Origin: Roseomonas sp.
Lineage (GTDB): Bacteria > Pseudomonadota > Alphaproteobacteria > Acetobacterales > Acetobacteraceae
Assembly: GCA_031180725.1 (NCBI GenBank)
Contig: JAPSLO010000014.1
Coordinates: 1 to 64,000, forward strand
Direction of reading: 5' to 3'
DNA: 64,000 nucleotides
Below the pieces are notes generated by a model. The model worked only from the letters and a program-made list of their open reading frames with translations. It was not told the origin of the DNA and made no database searches. Below, in pieces: positions 55,798 to 64,000 of this stretch. Position 1 is the first letter of the stretch. Every line of letters begins with the position of its first letter. Made by a program: the position numbers and the translations under genes.

Positions 55798-56768
55798 GGC
55801 AGGCGCTCGAACAGGTGGCAGGCCGCGGTGCGGCCCGCACCGGCCGCGCGCAGCGGCGGCACCTCGGCATGGCAGATCGCTTCCGCATGGGGGCAGCGCG
55901 GCGCGAAGACGCAGCCAGGCGGCGGGAAGACAGGGTCCGGCACCTCGCCGGGAATGGAGACCAGGCGCCCCTCGTCATCCGCCTCGATCTCGCAGGCCAG
56001 CAGCGCGCGCGTATAGGGATGGTGCGGCCGCGCCAGCACCTTCGTCACCGGCCCGGTTTCCACCACCGTGCCGCCATACATCACGCAGAGGTCGTCGCAG
56101 AGCTGCGCCACCAGGCCGAGATGGTGCGAGATGAAGACGATGCTGCCCGCCACCTCGCTGCGCAGCGCTTCCAGCAGCGCGACGATCTGCGCCTCTACCG
56201 TCGCGTCCAGGGCCGTGGTGGGCTCGTCCGCCAGCAGAAGCTCCGGGCCGGCCAACAGGGCCATCGCGATCATCACACGCTGGCGCATGCCGCCCGACAG
56301 CTCATGCGGATAGGCCGCAAGCCGCGCGCGAGGGTCGGGAATGGCGACGTGGCGCAGCATCGCTTCGGCCTTCTCCAGCGCCTGCGCGCCCGGCAGGCCG
56401 GGCTGGCGGCGGCGGATCACGTCCACCAGATGCGTGCCGATGGTGAAGAGCGGGTTCAGCGCCGTCATCGGATCCTGGAAGATCATGGCGATGCGCGTGC
56501 CGCGCATCTCCGCCATGGCAGGCTCCCCAAGCGCCAGCAGGTCGGCGCCGGCGAAATCCACCTGCCCCGCGATCCGCGTGACATTGGTCGGCAGCAGCCG
56601 CAGAAGGCAATTCGCCAGGCTGGACTTGCCCGATCCGGACTCGCCCACGATCCCCAGGATGCGTCCGCGCCCGATATCCAGATCCACGCCGGAGAGGATG
56701 CGCGCCACCCCGCGCCGCGTGGCGGCTTCCAGCGTCAGGCCGCGGATGCTGACGAGGGGCTCGGCCAT
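55794..56768 (-). CDS. Oligopeptide-type ABC transporter ATP-binding protein (DppD/OppD-like)
   Basis: GIVGESGSGKSSLANCLLRLL, LSGGMRQRVMIAMALL, LLLADEPTTALDATVEAQ, CVFAPRCPHA. Confidence 0.95.
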   Translation of the reverse strand: MAEPLVSIRGLTLEAATRRGVARILSGVDLDIGRGRILGIVGESGSGKSSLANCLLRLLPTNVTRIAGQVDFAGADLLALGEPAMAEMRGTRIAMIFQDPMTALNPLFTIGTHLVDVIRRRQPGLPGAQALEKAEAMLRHVAIPDPRARLAAYPHELSGGMRQRVMIAMALLAGPELLLADEPTTALDATVEAQIVALLEALRSEVAGSIVFISHHLGLVAQLCDDLCVMYGGTVVETGPVTKVLARPHHPYTRALLACEIEADDEGRLVSIPGEVPDPVFPPPGCVFAPRCPHAEAICHAEVPPLRAAGAGRTAACHLFERLP

Positions 56769-56771
56769 GGA

Positions 56772-57626
56772 TCAGCGCTCCTGCCGGATGCGCGGGTCCA
56801 CCGCATCGCGCAGCGCCTCGCCGAACAGGGTGAAGCCCAGCGTCGCCACCGCCAGCGCGAGGGAGGACACCACCACCGGGATCCAGGAATCCGAGAGGAA
56901 CTGGTAGCCGTCCTGGATCAGCACGCCCCAGCTCGCCAGCGGCGGCCGCACGCCCAGGCCGAGGAAGGACAGTCCCGCCTCGATGGTGATCACCACGGGG
57001 ATGTCCATGCTGGCCAGTACGATCAGCGGCCCCAGAATGTTCGGCAGGATGTGGTGCAGCACGATCCGGCCGAAGCCCGCGCCCAGGATGCGTTCCGCTT
57101 CCAGGAAGGGTGCGCTACGCAGCGCCAGTACCTGCGCCCGCGCCACCCGGCCGAAATGCGGCGTCAGCGTGATGGCGACGATGACGACAACCATCAGGGT
57201 GGAAGGCCCGAACACCGCCACGAAGGCCAGCGCCAGCACCAGTGAGGGGAAGGAGGAGATGACGTCGAACAGGATCAGCACCAGCCTTTCGCCACTCGCC
57301 GGCAGCCAGGCGGCCAGGATGCCAAGCGCCGTGCCCGCCACCAGCGCCAGCGCGATGGAGGACAGCGCCACCCCCATGGCGACAGAGGCACCATGCACCA
57401 GCCGCGAATAGAGATCGCGCCCGAGGTGATCCGTGCCCAGCCAATTGGCGGCGGATGGGGCGGCGAAGCGGTTCATCACATCCAGCGCATCCGGGTCATG
57501 CGTCGCGACGAAAGGCGCGAAGAGCGCCGCCACCAGCACCAGCAGCACGATCAGGCAGCCGCAGGCGCCGGCGAAGCTGCCGCAGACCTGCCGCAGCACC
57601 TGCAGGCTGTCGCGCAGCACGCTCAC
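56772..57626 (-). CDS. ABC transporter permease (DppC/OppC-like)
   Basis: NWLGTDHLGRDLYSRLVHGASVAMGV, ARAQVLALRSAPFLEAERILGAGFGRIVLHHILPN, SFLGLGVRPPLASWGVLI. Confidence 0.95.
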   Translation of the reverse strand: MSVLRDSLQVLRQVCGSFAGACGCLIVLLVLVAALFAPFVATHDPDALDVMNRFAAPSAANWLGTDHLGRDLYSRLVHGASVAMGVALSSIALALVAGTALGILAAWLPASGERLVLILFDVISSFPSLVLALAFVAVFGPSTLMVVVIVAITLTPHFGRVARAQVLALRSAPFLEAERILGAGFGRIVLHHILPNILGPLIVLASMDIPVVITIEAGLSFLGLGVRPPLASWGVLIQDGYQFLSDSWIPVVVSSLALAVATLGFTLFGEALRDAVDPRIRQER

Positions 57627-58609
57627 CCTGCGCCGCCATCACGTGCGTACCGCTGGGCCTGCCGCATGCGCGGATCGATGGCGGAATAGGAGAGGTCCAC
57701 CAGCAGGTTCACCACGACGAACAGCACCACCACCACCAGCACCGCGCCCTGCACCACGGGGAAGTTACGCACCGACAGCGCATCGTAGATCAGTCGGCCC
57801 AGCCCCGGCCGCGCAAAGACGATTTCCACCAGCACCGCCCCACCCAGCAGCCGCCCGATGCCAAGCCCCAGCAGCGCGATGGTCGGGATGCAGGCATTCT
57901 TCAGCGCGTATTTGTAGGTGACGAGCCTTTCGCTGATGCCATAGGCGCGCAGCGTGCGGATATGCGGCTCTGCCATCACCTCCAGCATGGAACTGCGCAC
58001 CAGCCGCGCAATGAAGCCGATCCAGCCGAGGGAGAGAGCCACCGTCGGCAGGATCAGCCGCTTTGCCTGGTCCGCCCAGTCGCCTGGTTCCCCGCCGCCC
58101 AGCACCGGCAGCCAGTCCAGCCAGATGGAGAAGACCAGGAGCAGCAGGATCGCCACCACGAAGGACGGCACCGCGATGAAGGCGACGGAGATGAAGGCCA
58201 GCACATGATCCGCGATGCTGCCGCGATGCGTGGCAGCGAAAACACCGAGCGGCACGCCCAGCAGCACCGCCAGGCCGATGGCGGCGAAGGTCAGGATGAA
58301 GGTGTAAGGGATGACCGAGAGCACCATCCCCGCCACCGGCCGGCCGGAGAGCACATCCACGCCCAGGTTCCCGGTCAGCACATTCGCTAGGAAGATCCAC
58401 AGCCGCTCATGCAGCGGCCGGTCGAGCCCCATCTCCCGGATGAATTGCCGCGCGAATTCCGGGCTGGCCTGCGGCCCCAGCAGCGTCGCCGCGGGGTCGC
58501 CAGGCACCAGCGCCGAAAGGGCGAAGAGCAGCAGCATCGCCCCCAGCACGATCAGCAGCGAGGTGACGAGACGGCTCGCCAGATACCTCGCCGTCTCGCC
58601 GCGCATCAT
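57623..58609 (-). CDS. ABC transporter permease (DppB/OppB-like)
   Basis: YLASRLVTSLLIVLGAMLLLFALSALVPGDPAATLLG, IARLVRSSMLEVMAEPHIRTLRAYGISER. Confidence 0.95.
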   Translation of the reverse strand: MMRGETARYLASRLVTSLLIVLGAMLLLFALSALVPGDPAATLLGPQASPEFARQFIREMGLDRPLHERLWIFLANVLTGNLGVDVLSGRPVAGMVLSVIPYTFILTFAAIGLAVLLGVPLGVFAATHRGSIADHVLAFISVAFIAVPSFVVAILLLLVFSIWLDWLPVLGGGEPGDWADQAKRLILPTVALSLGWIGFIARLVRSSMLEVMAEPHIRTLRAYGISERLVTYKYALKNACIPTIALLGLGIGRLLGGAVLVEIVFARPGLGRLIYDALSVRNFPVVQGAVLVVVVLFVVVNLLVDLSYSAIDPRMRQAQRYARDGGAG

Positions 58610-60162
58610 GCGACGGCGAAGGCGTCGTACTGCCAGTCCAGCCAGCCCGGCACGGAAGCCGGGCGCAGCCAGGACCGGTGCGCGATTAAGGAGACATTGT
58701 TGGTCAGCCAGACGAAGGCGGCCGATTCATCCATCACCTGCTGTGCGCGGATCACCAGCTCACGCCGCTTCGCCGGGTCCAGCTCCGCCGCGGCTTGTTC
58801 GAACAGGCGGTCGAATTCCGGGCTGGCGAAGCGCTGCCAGTTCCAGGTGCCGATCTGGCTGCTGACGAACCACTGCATCAGGAAGTTCGGGTCGAGCTTC
58901 CCGTTGAAGACGGTCATGTACATCTCGATGTCGCGGCCGGCATCGCCGCGGCCGGCGGACCAGAAGCCGCCGCCGTCGCGCGCATCCACCTCCACCGTGA
59001 TGCCCACTTCCTGCAGCAGCGCGCGCGCCACCAGCGCCATGTTCTGGAAGGCCGGTTGGTTCAGCACCAGAAGCTTCAGCCGCAGGTTGCGCGCACCGGC
59101 TTCGTTCAGCAGGCGCCGCGCTTCCGCGACATTGCGGCGGTAGACGGGCGCCTCCGGCCAATGGCCCTCGATGGGCGACGGGATCAGCGTGTTCAGCCGC
59201 GGGGCGCGGCCGTTGTAGCCGGCGACCAGCATCTGATCGACATCCAGCGCCAGCCGGATCGCCTGGCGCACGCGGATGTCGTTCAGCGGCGGCTTCTCCA
59301 TGTTCAGGCCGAGCCAGATGTATTGCAGGCCGGGCTGCGCGCTGACGGTCAGCCCCTGCACATTGCGCAGCGGCTCCGCGACATTCGGCGGCAGCACGGC
59401 GAAATCCAGCTCGCCGGAGCGCAGCGCCAGTTCCGTTGCGCGATGGTCGGGGATGAAGCGCACGGCCACCTCGCTGAAGGCCGGCTTCGCCCCCGTGTAG
59501 CCAGGGTTTGCCCGCAGCACCGCCCCGCGCTGGCGCTCCAGCGAAGCCAGCGTATAGGGCCCGGAGCCGACCGGCCTGGTGTTGTGCTCGGTGCCGCGCT
59601 GCTCCACCGCCTTCTTCGAGACGATGCAGCCGGAGACATCGCCGATGGCGATCTGCATCAGTCCCGCATTGGGGCGCGACAGCACGATGCGGCCGGTGTA
59701 CTGCCCCGTTACCTCCACCCGCTCCAGCCCGGCCCAGTCGCCGCGATAGGGGGCGGGTCGCACACCCTGCGGCGGCTCCAGGCCGATACGCTCGAAGCTG
59801 AACTTCACATCCTCAGCCGTCATCTCACCGAAGCCGTCGGTGAACATCTGGCCGGGCTTCAGGCGGAACTCGATCACGGTCGGCGAGACCTGGTTCAGCT
59901 CCGCCGCCGCATCCAGCTCCATCTCGCCGGAATTCGGCTTGTGCCGGATCAGGCGCTGGTAGACGACGCGGATGATGTTGCCGTCATGCGGACCGGTGCG
60001 GTAGCCGGGATCGATGATCTCCGGGTCGCGTTCGACGCGCACGGCGATATTCTGGCGCGGAGCGGATTGCGCGCCCGCCTGACGCGCAGGCCCTGCCAGG
60101 CCGGCAAGCCCCGCGGCGGCGGTGCCGGCGAGCAGCCGGCGACGATCGAAGGCGATGCTCAT
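58606..60162 (-). CDS. Oligopeptide-type ABC transporter substrate-binding protein
   Basis: Tat-like leader MSIAFDRRRLLAGTAAAGLAGLAGPARQAGAQ; NSGEMELDAAAELNQVSPTVIEFRLKPGQMFTDGFGEMTAEDVKFSFERI. Confidence 0.94.
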   Translation of the reverse strand: MSIAFDRRRLLAGTAAAGLAGLAGPARQAGAQSAPRQNIAVRVERDPEIIDPGYRTGPHDGNIIRVVYQRLIRHKPNSGEMELDAAAELNQVSPTVIEFRLKPGQMFTDGFGEMTAEDVKFSFERIGLEPPQGVRPAPYRGDWAGLERVEVTGQYTGRIVLSRPNAGLMQIAIGDVSGCIVSKKAVEQRGTEHNTRPVGSGPYTLASLERQRGAVLRANPGYTGAKPAFSEVAVRFIPDHRATELALRSGELDFAVLPPNVAEPLRNVQGLTVSAQPGLQYIWLGLNMEKPPLNDIRVRQAIRLALDVDQMLVAGYNGRAPRLNTLIPSPIEGHWPEAPVYRRNVAEARRLLNEAGARNLRLKLLVLNQPAFQNMALVARALLQEVGITVEVDARDGGGFWSAGRGDAGRDIEMYMTVFNGKLDPNFLMQWFVSSQIGTWNWQRFASPEFDRLFEQAAAELDPAKRRELVIRAQQVMDESAAFVWLTNNVSLIAHRSWLRPASVPGWLDWQYDAFAVA

Positions 60163-60264
60163 CTGCTCTCTCCCAAATCCGCGCCGGTCAGCCGAAGCGC
60201 CCTGCCCCGGATAGGCCGCATCGGTGGTATCGAACCCCAGCCCCCGCAGCGCGGCAAGGCACAA

Positions 60265-61785
60265 TCACGGGGCGATCTCCGCCCGCCGCTTCGTCACATA
60301 CTCGTCCAAGGCCTGCTTCACGCCCGCATCCAGCGGCGGCGGCTCGTAGCCCGCCAGGGTCCTCGCCCAGACCCCGGCTGCGCGCTGCGTGGCATCCTTC
60401 GCGCCGGCATCGCGCCAGTTCTCGAAATTCGACCAGTCCGACAGGATCGGCCGCCAGAATGCGGTCTCGTAGCGCGCCAGCGTATGCGGGCTGCCGAAGA
60501 AGTGGCCACCCGGCGGGGTTTCCAGGATGGCCTCCACCGCCAGATCATCGTCACTGAACTGCACAGGCTTCAGCATGGCGGCCCAGGCGCGCAACTGCTC
60601 GGCATCCTGGATCACCTTCTCGAAGCTGGCCGAAAGCCCGCCTTCCAGCCAGCCGGTCGCGTGGTTGATCAGGTGGGAATGCGATATGATGCTCGCCCAG
60701 AGCGAGAAGCCCGTCTCCCACGCCGCCTGCGCATCCGCCGCCGGGGAGGCACAGACCGCCGAGCTGCGGTAGGGGATGCGCAGCGCGCGCGCGATCTGCG
60801 CGCCGCCCAGTGTGGCATGCACATATTCCGGCGTGCCGAAGGCCGGCGATCCCGTGCGCATATCCACATTGCTGGTGAATCCACCGATCACGCTGGGGCA
60901 GCCCGGGCGGATTATCTGCACCAGGGCGATGATGCCCAGCGCCTCCGCCGTCTGCTGCGCCAGCGCGCCGGGCAGCGTGACCGGCGCCATCGCGCCCATC
61001 AGGGTGAAGGGGGTGATGACCACGGCCTGGCCGTGCTCGGCCATGATCATGATGTTGTCCAGGATCTCCTCATCCACCCGGCGCGGAGAATTGACATTCG
61101 TCACGGTCATCAGCGTCGGGCGGTCCGCCAGCGCCTCCGGCGTGCAGCCATGCTCGATGGCGGACATGGCGATGGCATCACTGGCCTGCACGCCGCCCAC
61201 GCCGCGCCCGGCCCAGACGATGTCGCTGCATTCGGCATGGGCACGGTACATCTCCAGGTGCCGCACTGGCACGGGGATATCGGTGGGTTCCGTGACCACG
61301 CCGCCCTGCCAATGCAGCACGCCCAGCGCATGCGTGACCTTCAAAATGGAGCGGAAATCCTCCAGCGTGCCGTAGCGGCGGCCGCCGGCCAGGTCGTTCA
61401 CATGCGGCGTGCCATTGACCGGGCCGAAATTCACCACGCGCCCGCCCACATGCAGATGCCGCGCCGGGTTGCGGGCGTGCAGCACGAAGGTTTCGGGCGC
61501 CTTCGCGGCCAGTTCCTGCACCAGGGTGCGGTCCAGCCGCACCATCTGTGTCGCCTCGTCCACCGCTGCGCCGCCGCGGCGATAGATTTCCCGCGCGCGG
61601 GCGGAGCGGATCTCAAGGCCCCCTTCCTCCAGGATACGCCAGGCCGCGCCCAGGATGCGCTGCATCTGTTCCGCGTCGAACAGGTCGAGCGGCGCCCAGG
61701 GCACTTCCAGCCGTGGCAGCGGCGCGGTGGAGGCGGCGGCGCGGTTCCGGGCCGGGCGCTCGCGGCGGCGTGGCGTATCGCTCAT
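60265..61785 (-). CDS. Trimethylamine methyltransferase (MttB) family protein, non-pyrrolysine homologue
   Basis: ARARAEIYRRGGAAVDEATQMVRL, NPARHLHVGGRVVNFGPVNGTPHVNDL, LEDFRSILKVTHALGVLHWQGG; frame reads through with no internal TAG. Confidence 0.92.
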   Translation of the reverse strand: MSDTPRRRERPARNRAAASTAPLPRLEVPWAPLDLFDAEQMQRILGAAWRILEEGGLEIRSARAREIYRRGGAAVDEATQMVRLDRTLVQELAAKAPETFVLHARNPARHLHVGGRVVNFGPVNGTPHVNDLAGGRRYGTLEDFRSILKVTHALGVLHWQGGVVTEPTDIPVPVRHLEMYRAHAECSDIVWAGRGVGGVQASDAIAMSAIEHGCTPEALADRPTLMTVTNVNSPRRVDEEILDNIMIMAEHGQAVVITPFTLMGAMAPVTLPGALAQQTAEALGIIALVQIIRPGCPSVIGGFTSNVDMRTGSPAFGTPEYVHATLGGAQIARALRIPYRSSAVCASPAADAQAAWETGFSLWASIISHSHLINHATGWLEGGLSASFEKVIQDAEQLRAWAAMLKPVQFSDDDLAVEAILETPPGGHFFGSPHTLARYETAFWRPILSDWSNFENWRDAGAKDATQRAAGVWARTLAGYEPPPLDAGVKQALDEYVTKRRAEIAP

Positions 61786-62774
61786 GCACTCTTCCTCCGG
61801 CCCTGCCGCCTCTCGCCACCGGCCGTGGGTGGCGGCTGGACCAGGGGACCCAGCGCCGCGACGATGCCCGCGATCTCCGGCCGCGGCCCCTGCGCGTGGG
61901 TGTCCAGCGCGCGTCGCATCGCTGCCAGATGCGCCGGCGAAGTGCCGCAGCAGCCGCCCACGATCCGCGCCCCCGCATCCATGGCGAGATGCGCGTACAC
62001 CTCCATCGTCTCCGGCGTGCCGGAGTAGATCACGCGATCCCCCTGCACCACCGGGATGCCGGCATTGGCCTTGGCGATCACCGCCATCTCCGCCGCTGCC
62101 CCGGTGATGCCCAGCACCGAGACCAAGAGATCCGCCGCCCCCACCCCGCAATTCGCGCCGATCGCCAGCGGCTGCGTGGGCAGGTCGCGCACGAAGCCCG
62201 CGAAGGCATCCGGCGCCAGGCCCATCATGGTGCGGCCCGCGGTGTCGAAGCTGGCGGTCAGCGTCCAGGGCAGGCCGATCTGCGCAGCGGCGGTGGCGGC
62301 GGCACGCATTTCCTCCGGCGCCGACATGGTCTCGATCCAGGCGACATCGGCGCCGCTTTCCTTCAGCCCGGCGATCTGCTCCGCGAAAACCTCCGTGGCT
62401 TCCGCTTCCGTCAACGGTCCCAGCGGCGCCAGCAGGTCGCCCGTCGGCCCCACCGATCCCGCCACCACCACGGGCCGTCCGGCGGCCTCGGCTTCCATCC
62501 GTGCCAGTTCCGCCGCCCGGCGGTTCAATTCCCGCGCGCGATGCTGCAAGCCGTGCAGCGCCAGCCGCCGCGCATTGGCCCCGAAGCTGTTGGTCAGGAT
62601 GATGTCGGCCCCGGCCTGCACGAAGGCACGGTGCAGGGCGCGGATCCGGTCGGGATGCGCCTCCAGCCACAGCTCCGGTGCCTCGCCATTGGCCAGCCCC
62701 ATCTCGAACAGGTTGGTGCCGGTGGCGCCATCGGCCAGCAGCACGGGCGTTTCAGCCAGTCGCTGCGCGAGCAC
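61782..62774 (-). CDS. Homocysteine S-methyltransferase family protein (betaine-homocysteine methyltransferase-like)
   Basis: VLLADGATGTNLFEMGL, ADIILTNSFGANARRL, AIGANCGVG, IVGGCCGTSPAHL (zinc ligands); GTG start. Confidence 0.93.
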   Translation of the reverse strand: MLAQRLAETPVLLADGATGTNLFEMGLANGEAPELWLEAHPDRIRALHRAFVQAGADIILTNSFGANARRLALHGLQHRARELNRRAAELARMEAEAAGRPVVVAGSVGPTGDLLAPLGPLTEAEATEVFAEQIAGLKESGADVAWIETMSAPEEMRAAATAAAQIGLPWTLTASFDTAGRTMMGLAPDAFAGFVRDLPTQPLAIGANCGVGAADLLVSVLGITGAAAEMAVIAKANAGIPVVQGDRVIYSGTPETMEVYAHLAMDAGARIVGGCCGTSPAHLAAMRRALDTHAQGPRPEIAGIVAALGPLVQPPPTAGGERRQGRRKSA

Positions 62775-62979
62775 GGCGTGCCTCCCTTCGTCCCTCGCGG
62801 CTGGTCATGCGCGCCAGCCGCGCCGGCAGTTCCGCCACCAGCGCGGCGCGCTCCGCCTCGGTCATTGCCAGCCAGGCGCCGATCTCCGCGCCGGTGCGGC
62901 CGCAGCCGATGCAGAAGCCCGTCACGGGATCCAGCACGCAGACCTTGTTGCAGGGGCTTTCCGTGGGGCTTCCGGTCAT
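62752..62979 (-). CDS. DUF1289 domain-containing protein
   Basis: SPCNKVCVLDPVTGFCIGCGRTGAEIGAWLAMTEAER, the DUF1289 Cys pattern. Confidence 0.9.
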   Translation of the reverse strand: MTGSPTESPCNKVCVLDPVTGFCIGCGRTGAEIGAWLAMTEAERAALVAELPARLARMTSREGRREARRARAATG

Positions 62980-64000
62980 GCGCGCAGCCGCAGCCCCTCC
63001 GGATCGTGCAGCGACTTCGCCGTGACCACCGCGCGGCAGCGCTCGCCCAGGATGTCGATGGTGAATTCGGCGCCGTCCATCGCCAGTTCGCGCGGCAGGT
63101 AGCCCACCGCCAGGCTGCTGCCGACCCAATGGCCATAGCCGCCCGAGGTCACATGCCCCACCGGCCTGCCGTCTTTCTCGATTACCTCGTAGCCGACGGC
63201 ATCGGCATGCGGCGCATCGACCCGGAAGGTCACGAAGCGCTTTGCCGCGCCCCTCTCGCGTTCCGTCAGCACGGCGGCGCGACCGGTGAAATCGACATTC
63301 TTCTCGAAGTCCACGAAGGCATCGAGGCCCGTTTCGCCCGGCGTGTAATCCGGCCGGAAATCCTTGTTGAAGCTGCCATAGTTCTTTTCCAGCCGCAGGG
63401 AGGAGACGGCCCGGCCGCCATAGAGCCGCATGCCGAATTCCTCGCCTGCCGCCAGCAGGTCCTCGAATAACTGCAACTGGTAGTCCGGCGTGACCCAGAT
63501 CTCGTAACCCAGTTCCCCGGTGAAGCCGCAGCGCTGCACGATGGCGGGCGACAGGCCCACCGGCATTTCCTTCACCGCGAAGAAGCGGAATGCGCTGTTG
63601 GAGACATCCTCCTCCGCCAGCTTCGCCAGCACGCCGCGCGCATTCGGCCCGGACAGCGCGAAGCCCACCAAAGTCGAACACGCACTGCGGACCTGCACGT
63701 CATTGGGCGGCGACTGCATCCAGAACCAGCGCATATGGAAGGCTTCGGCGAAGCCCGATCCGACGATCAGGTAGCGGTCCTCCGCCAGGCAGGCGATGGA
63801 GAGATCGCCCATGATCCGCCCCGCCGGGTTCAGCATCGGCGCGATCGCCATGCGGCCAGGGCGCGGGATGCGGCAGGCGAAGACGCGGTCCAGCCAGGCG
63901 CGCGCACCCCGGCCTGTCACCTCATACTTGGCGTAGTTCGAGGTCTCGTAGAGCCCGACATTCTCCCGCACCGCGTGGCATTCCGCCCGCACATGGGGGA
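62976..64000 (-). CDS. GcvT-fold aminomethyltransferase / dimethylglycine dehydrogenase-like protein, C-terminal part (5' end may lie outside window)
   Basis: AECHAVRENVGLYETSNYAKYEVTGRGARAWLDRVFACRIPRPGRMAIAPMLNPAGRIMGDLSIACL...LGYEIWV...GGRAVSSLRLEKNYGSF. Confidence 0.88.
   Translation of the reverse strand, partial: PHVRAECHAVRENVGLYETSNYAKYEVTGRGARAWLDRVFACRIPRPGRMAIAPMLNPAGRIMGDLSIACLAEDRYLIVGSGFAEAFHMRWFWMQSPPNDVQVRSACSTLVGFALSGPNARGVLAKLAEEDVSNSAFRFFAVKEMPVGLSPAIVQRCGFTGELGYEIWVTPDYQLQLFEDLLAAGEEFGMRLYGGRAVSSLRLEKNYGSFNKDFRPDYTPGETGLDAFVDFEKNVDFTGRAAVLTERERGAAKRFVTFRVDAPHADAVGYEVIEKDGRPVGHVTSGGYGHWVGSSLAVGYLPRELAMDGAEFTIDILGERCRAVVTAKSLHDPEGLRLRA

Noticed and set aside
53875-56016. 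713-aa plus-strand ORF
   Set aside because: Antisense to the OCD-like gene and two ABC ATPases with full Walker motifs.
60163-60264. Possible cobalamin riboswitch or second promoter in the gap between mttB and the SBP gene
   Set aside because: Only about 100 nt and I could not identify a B12-box-like core or a convincing structure; a covariance-model search would decide.
60265-61785. Possible pyrrolysine (amber) readthrough in the MttB-family gene
   Set aside because: The frame is continuous without an internal TAG, so Pyl is not needed; treated as a non-Pyl homologue.
58795-62028. 1077-aa plus-strand ORF, the longest in the window
   Set aside because: Antisense to well-supported SBP, MttB-like and homocysteine methyltransferase genes; His/Gln/Arg-rich composition typical of the reverse frame of high-GC coding DNA.
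1-64000. CRISPR arrays, tRNA/rRNA genes, IS elements, prophage
   Set aside because: No regularly spaced repeats, no cloverleaf or rRNA sequence recognised, and no transposase, integrase or phage proteins among the translations; a tool-based scan would be needed to exclude small RNAs.

Overview
The window is 64 kb of high-GC proteobacterial chromosome, probably alphaproteobacterial (Acetobacteraceae-like by gene content and style; inferred, not tested). I saw no rRNA, tRNA, CRISPR array, transposase or phage genes. Left part (1-10.9 kb): the end of an AMP-binding/LivG locus, a GDPD, then a polysaccharide locus with a flippase, RfbF, a C-methyltransferase, an SDR epimerase, a GT2 and two paralogous proteins of unknown family. 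Middle (11-46 kb): a dense catabolic region with a TRAP transporter plus hydantoinase A/B, an N-acyl-D-amino-acid deacylase, a maleylacetate reductase-like Fe-ADH, HpcH/HpaI aldolase, mandelate racemase/MLE family, three amidohydrolase-2 (PDC-lactonase-like) proteins, MmgE/PrpD, SDR, cyclase, five orphan Bug/TctC binding proteins and three IclR regulators. Inverted repeats at gene starts there look like IclR operators. Right part (48.6-64 kb): an uninterrupted minus-strand array of 15 genes with mostly 4-nt stop/start overlaps. It encodes an XRE regulator, a RACo-like Fe-S ASKHA corrinoid activase, a 'virulence factor' small protein, DUF1638, a corrinoid protein, a PhnD-like binding protein, an ornithine cyclodeaminase-like protein, a complete Dpp/Opp-type ABC importer, a non-pyrrolysine MttB-family methyltransferase, a homocysteine S-methyltransferase, DUF1289 and a GcvT/DMGDH-like protein. 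This looks like a self-contained import and corrinoid-dependent demethylation system for an unidentified methylated amine, and is the best candidate for an undescribed system. All calls are from reading sequence and translations; no database search was run.
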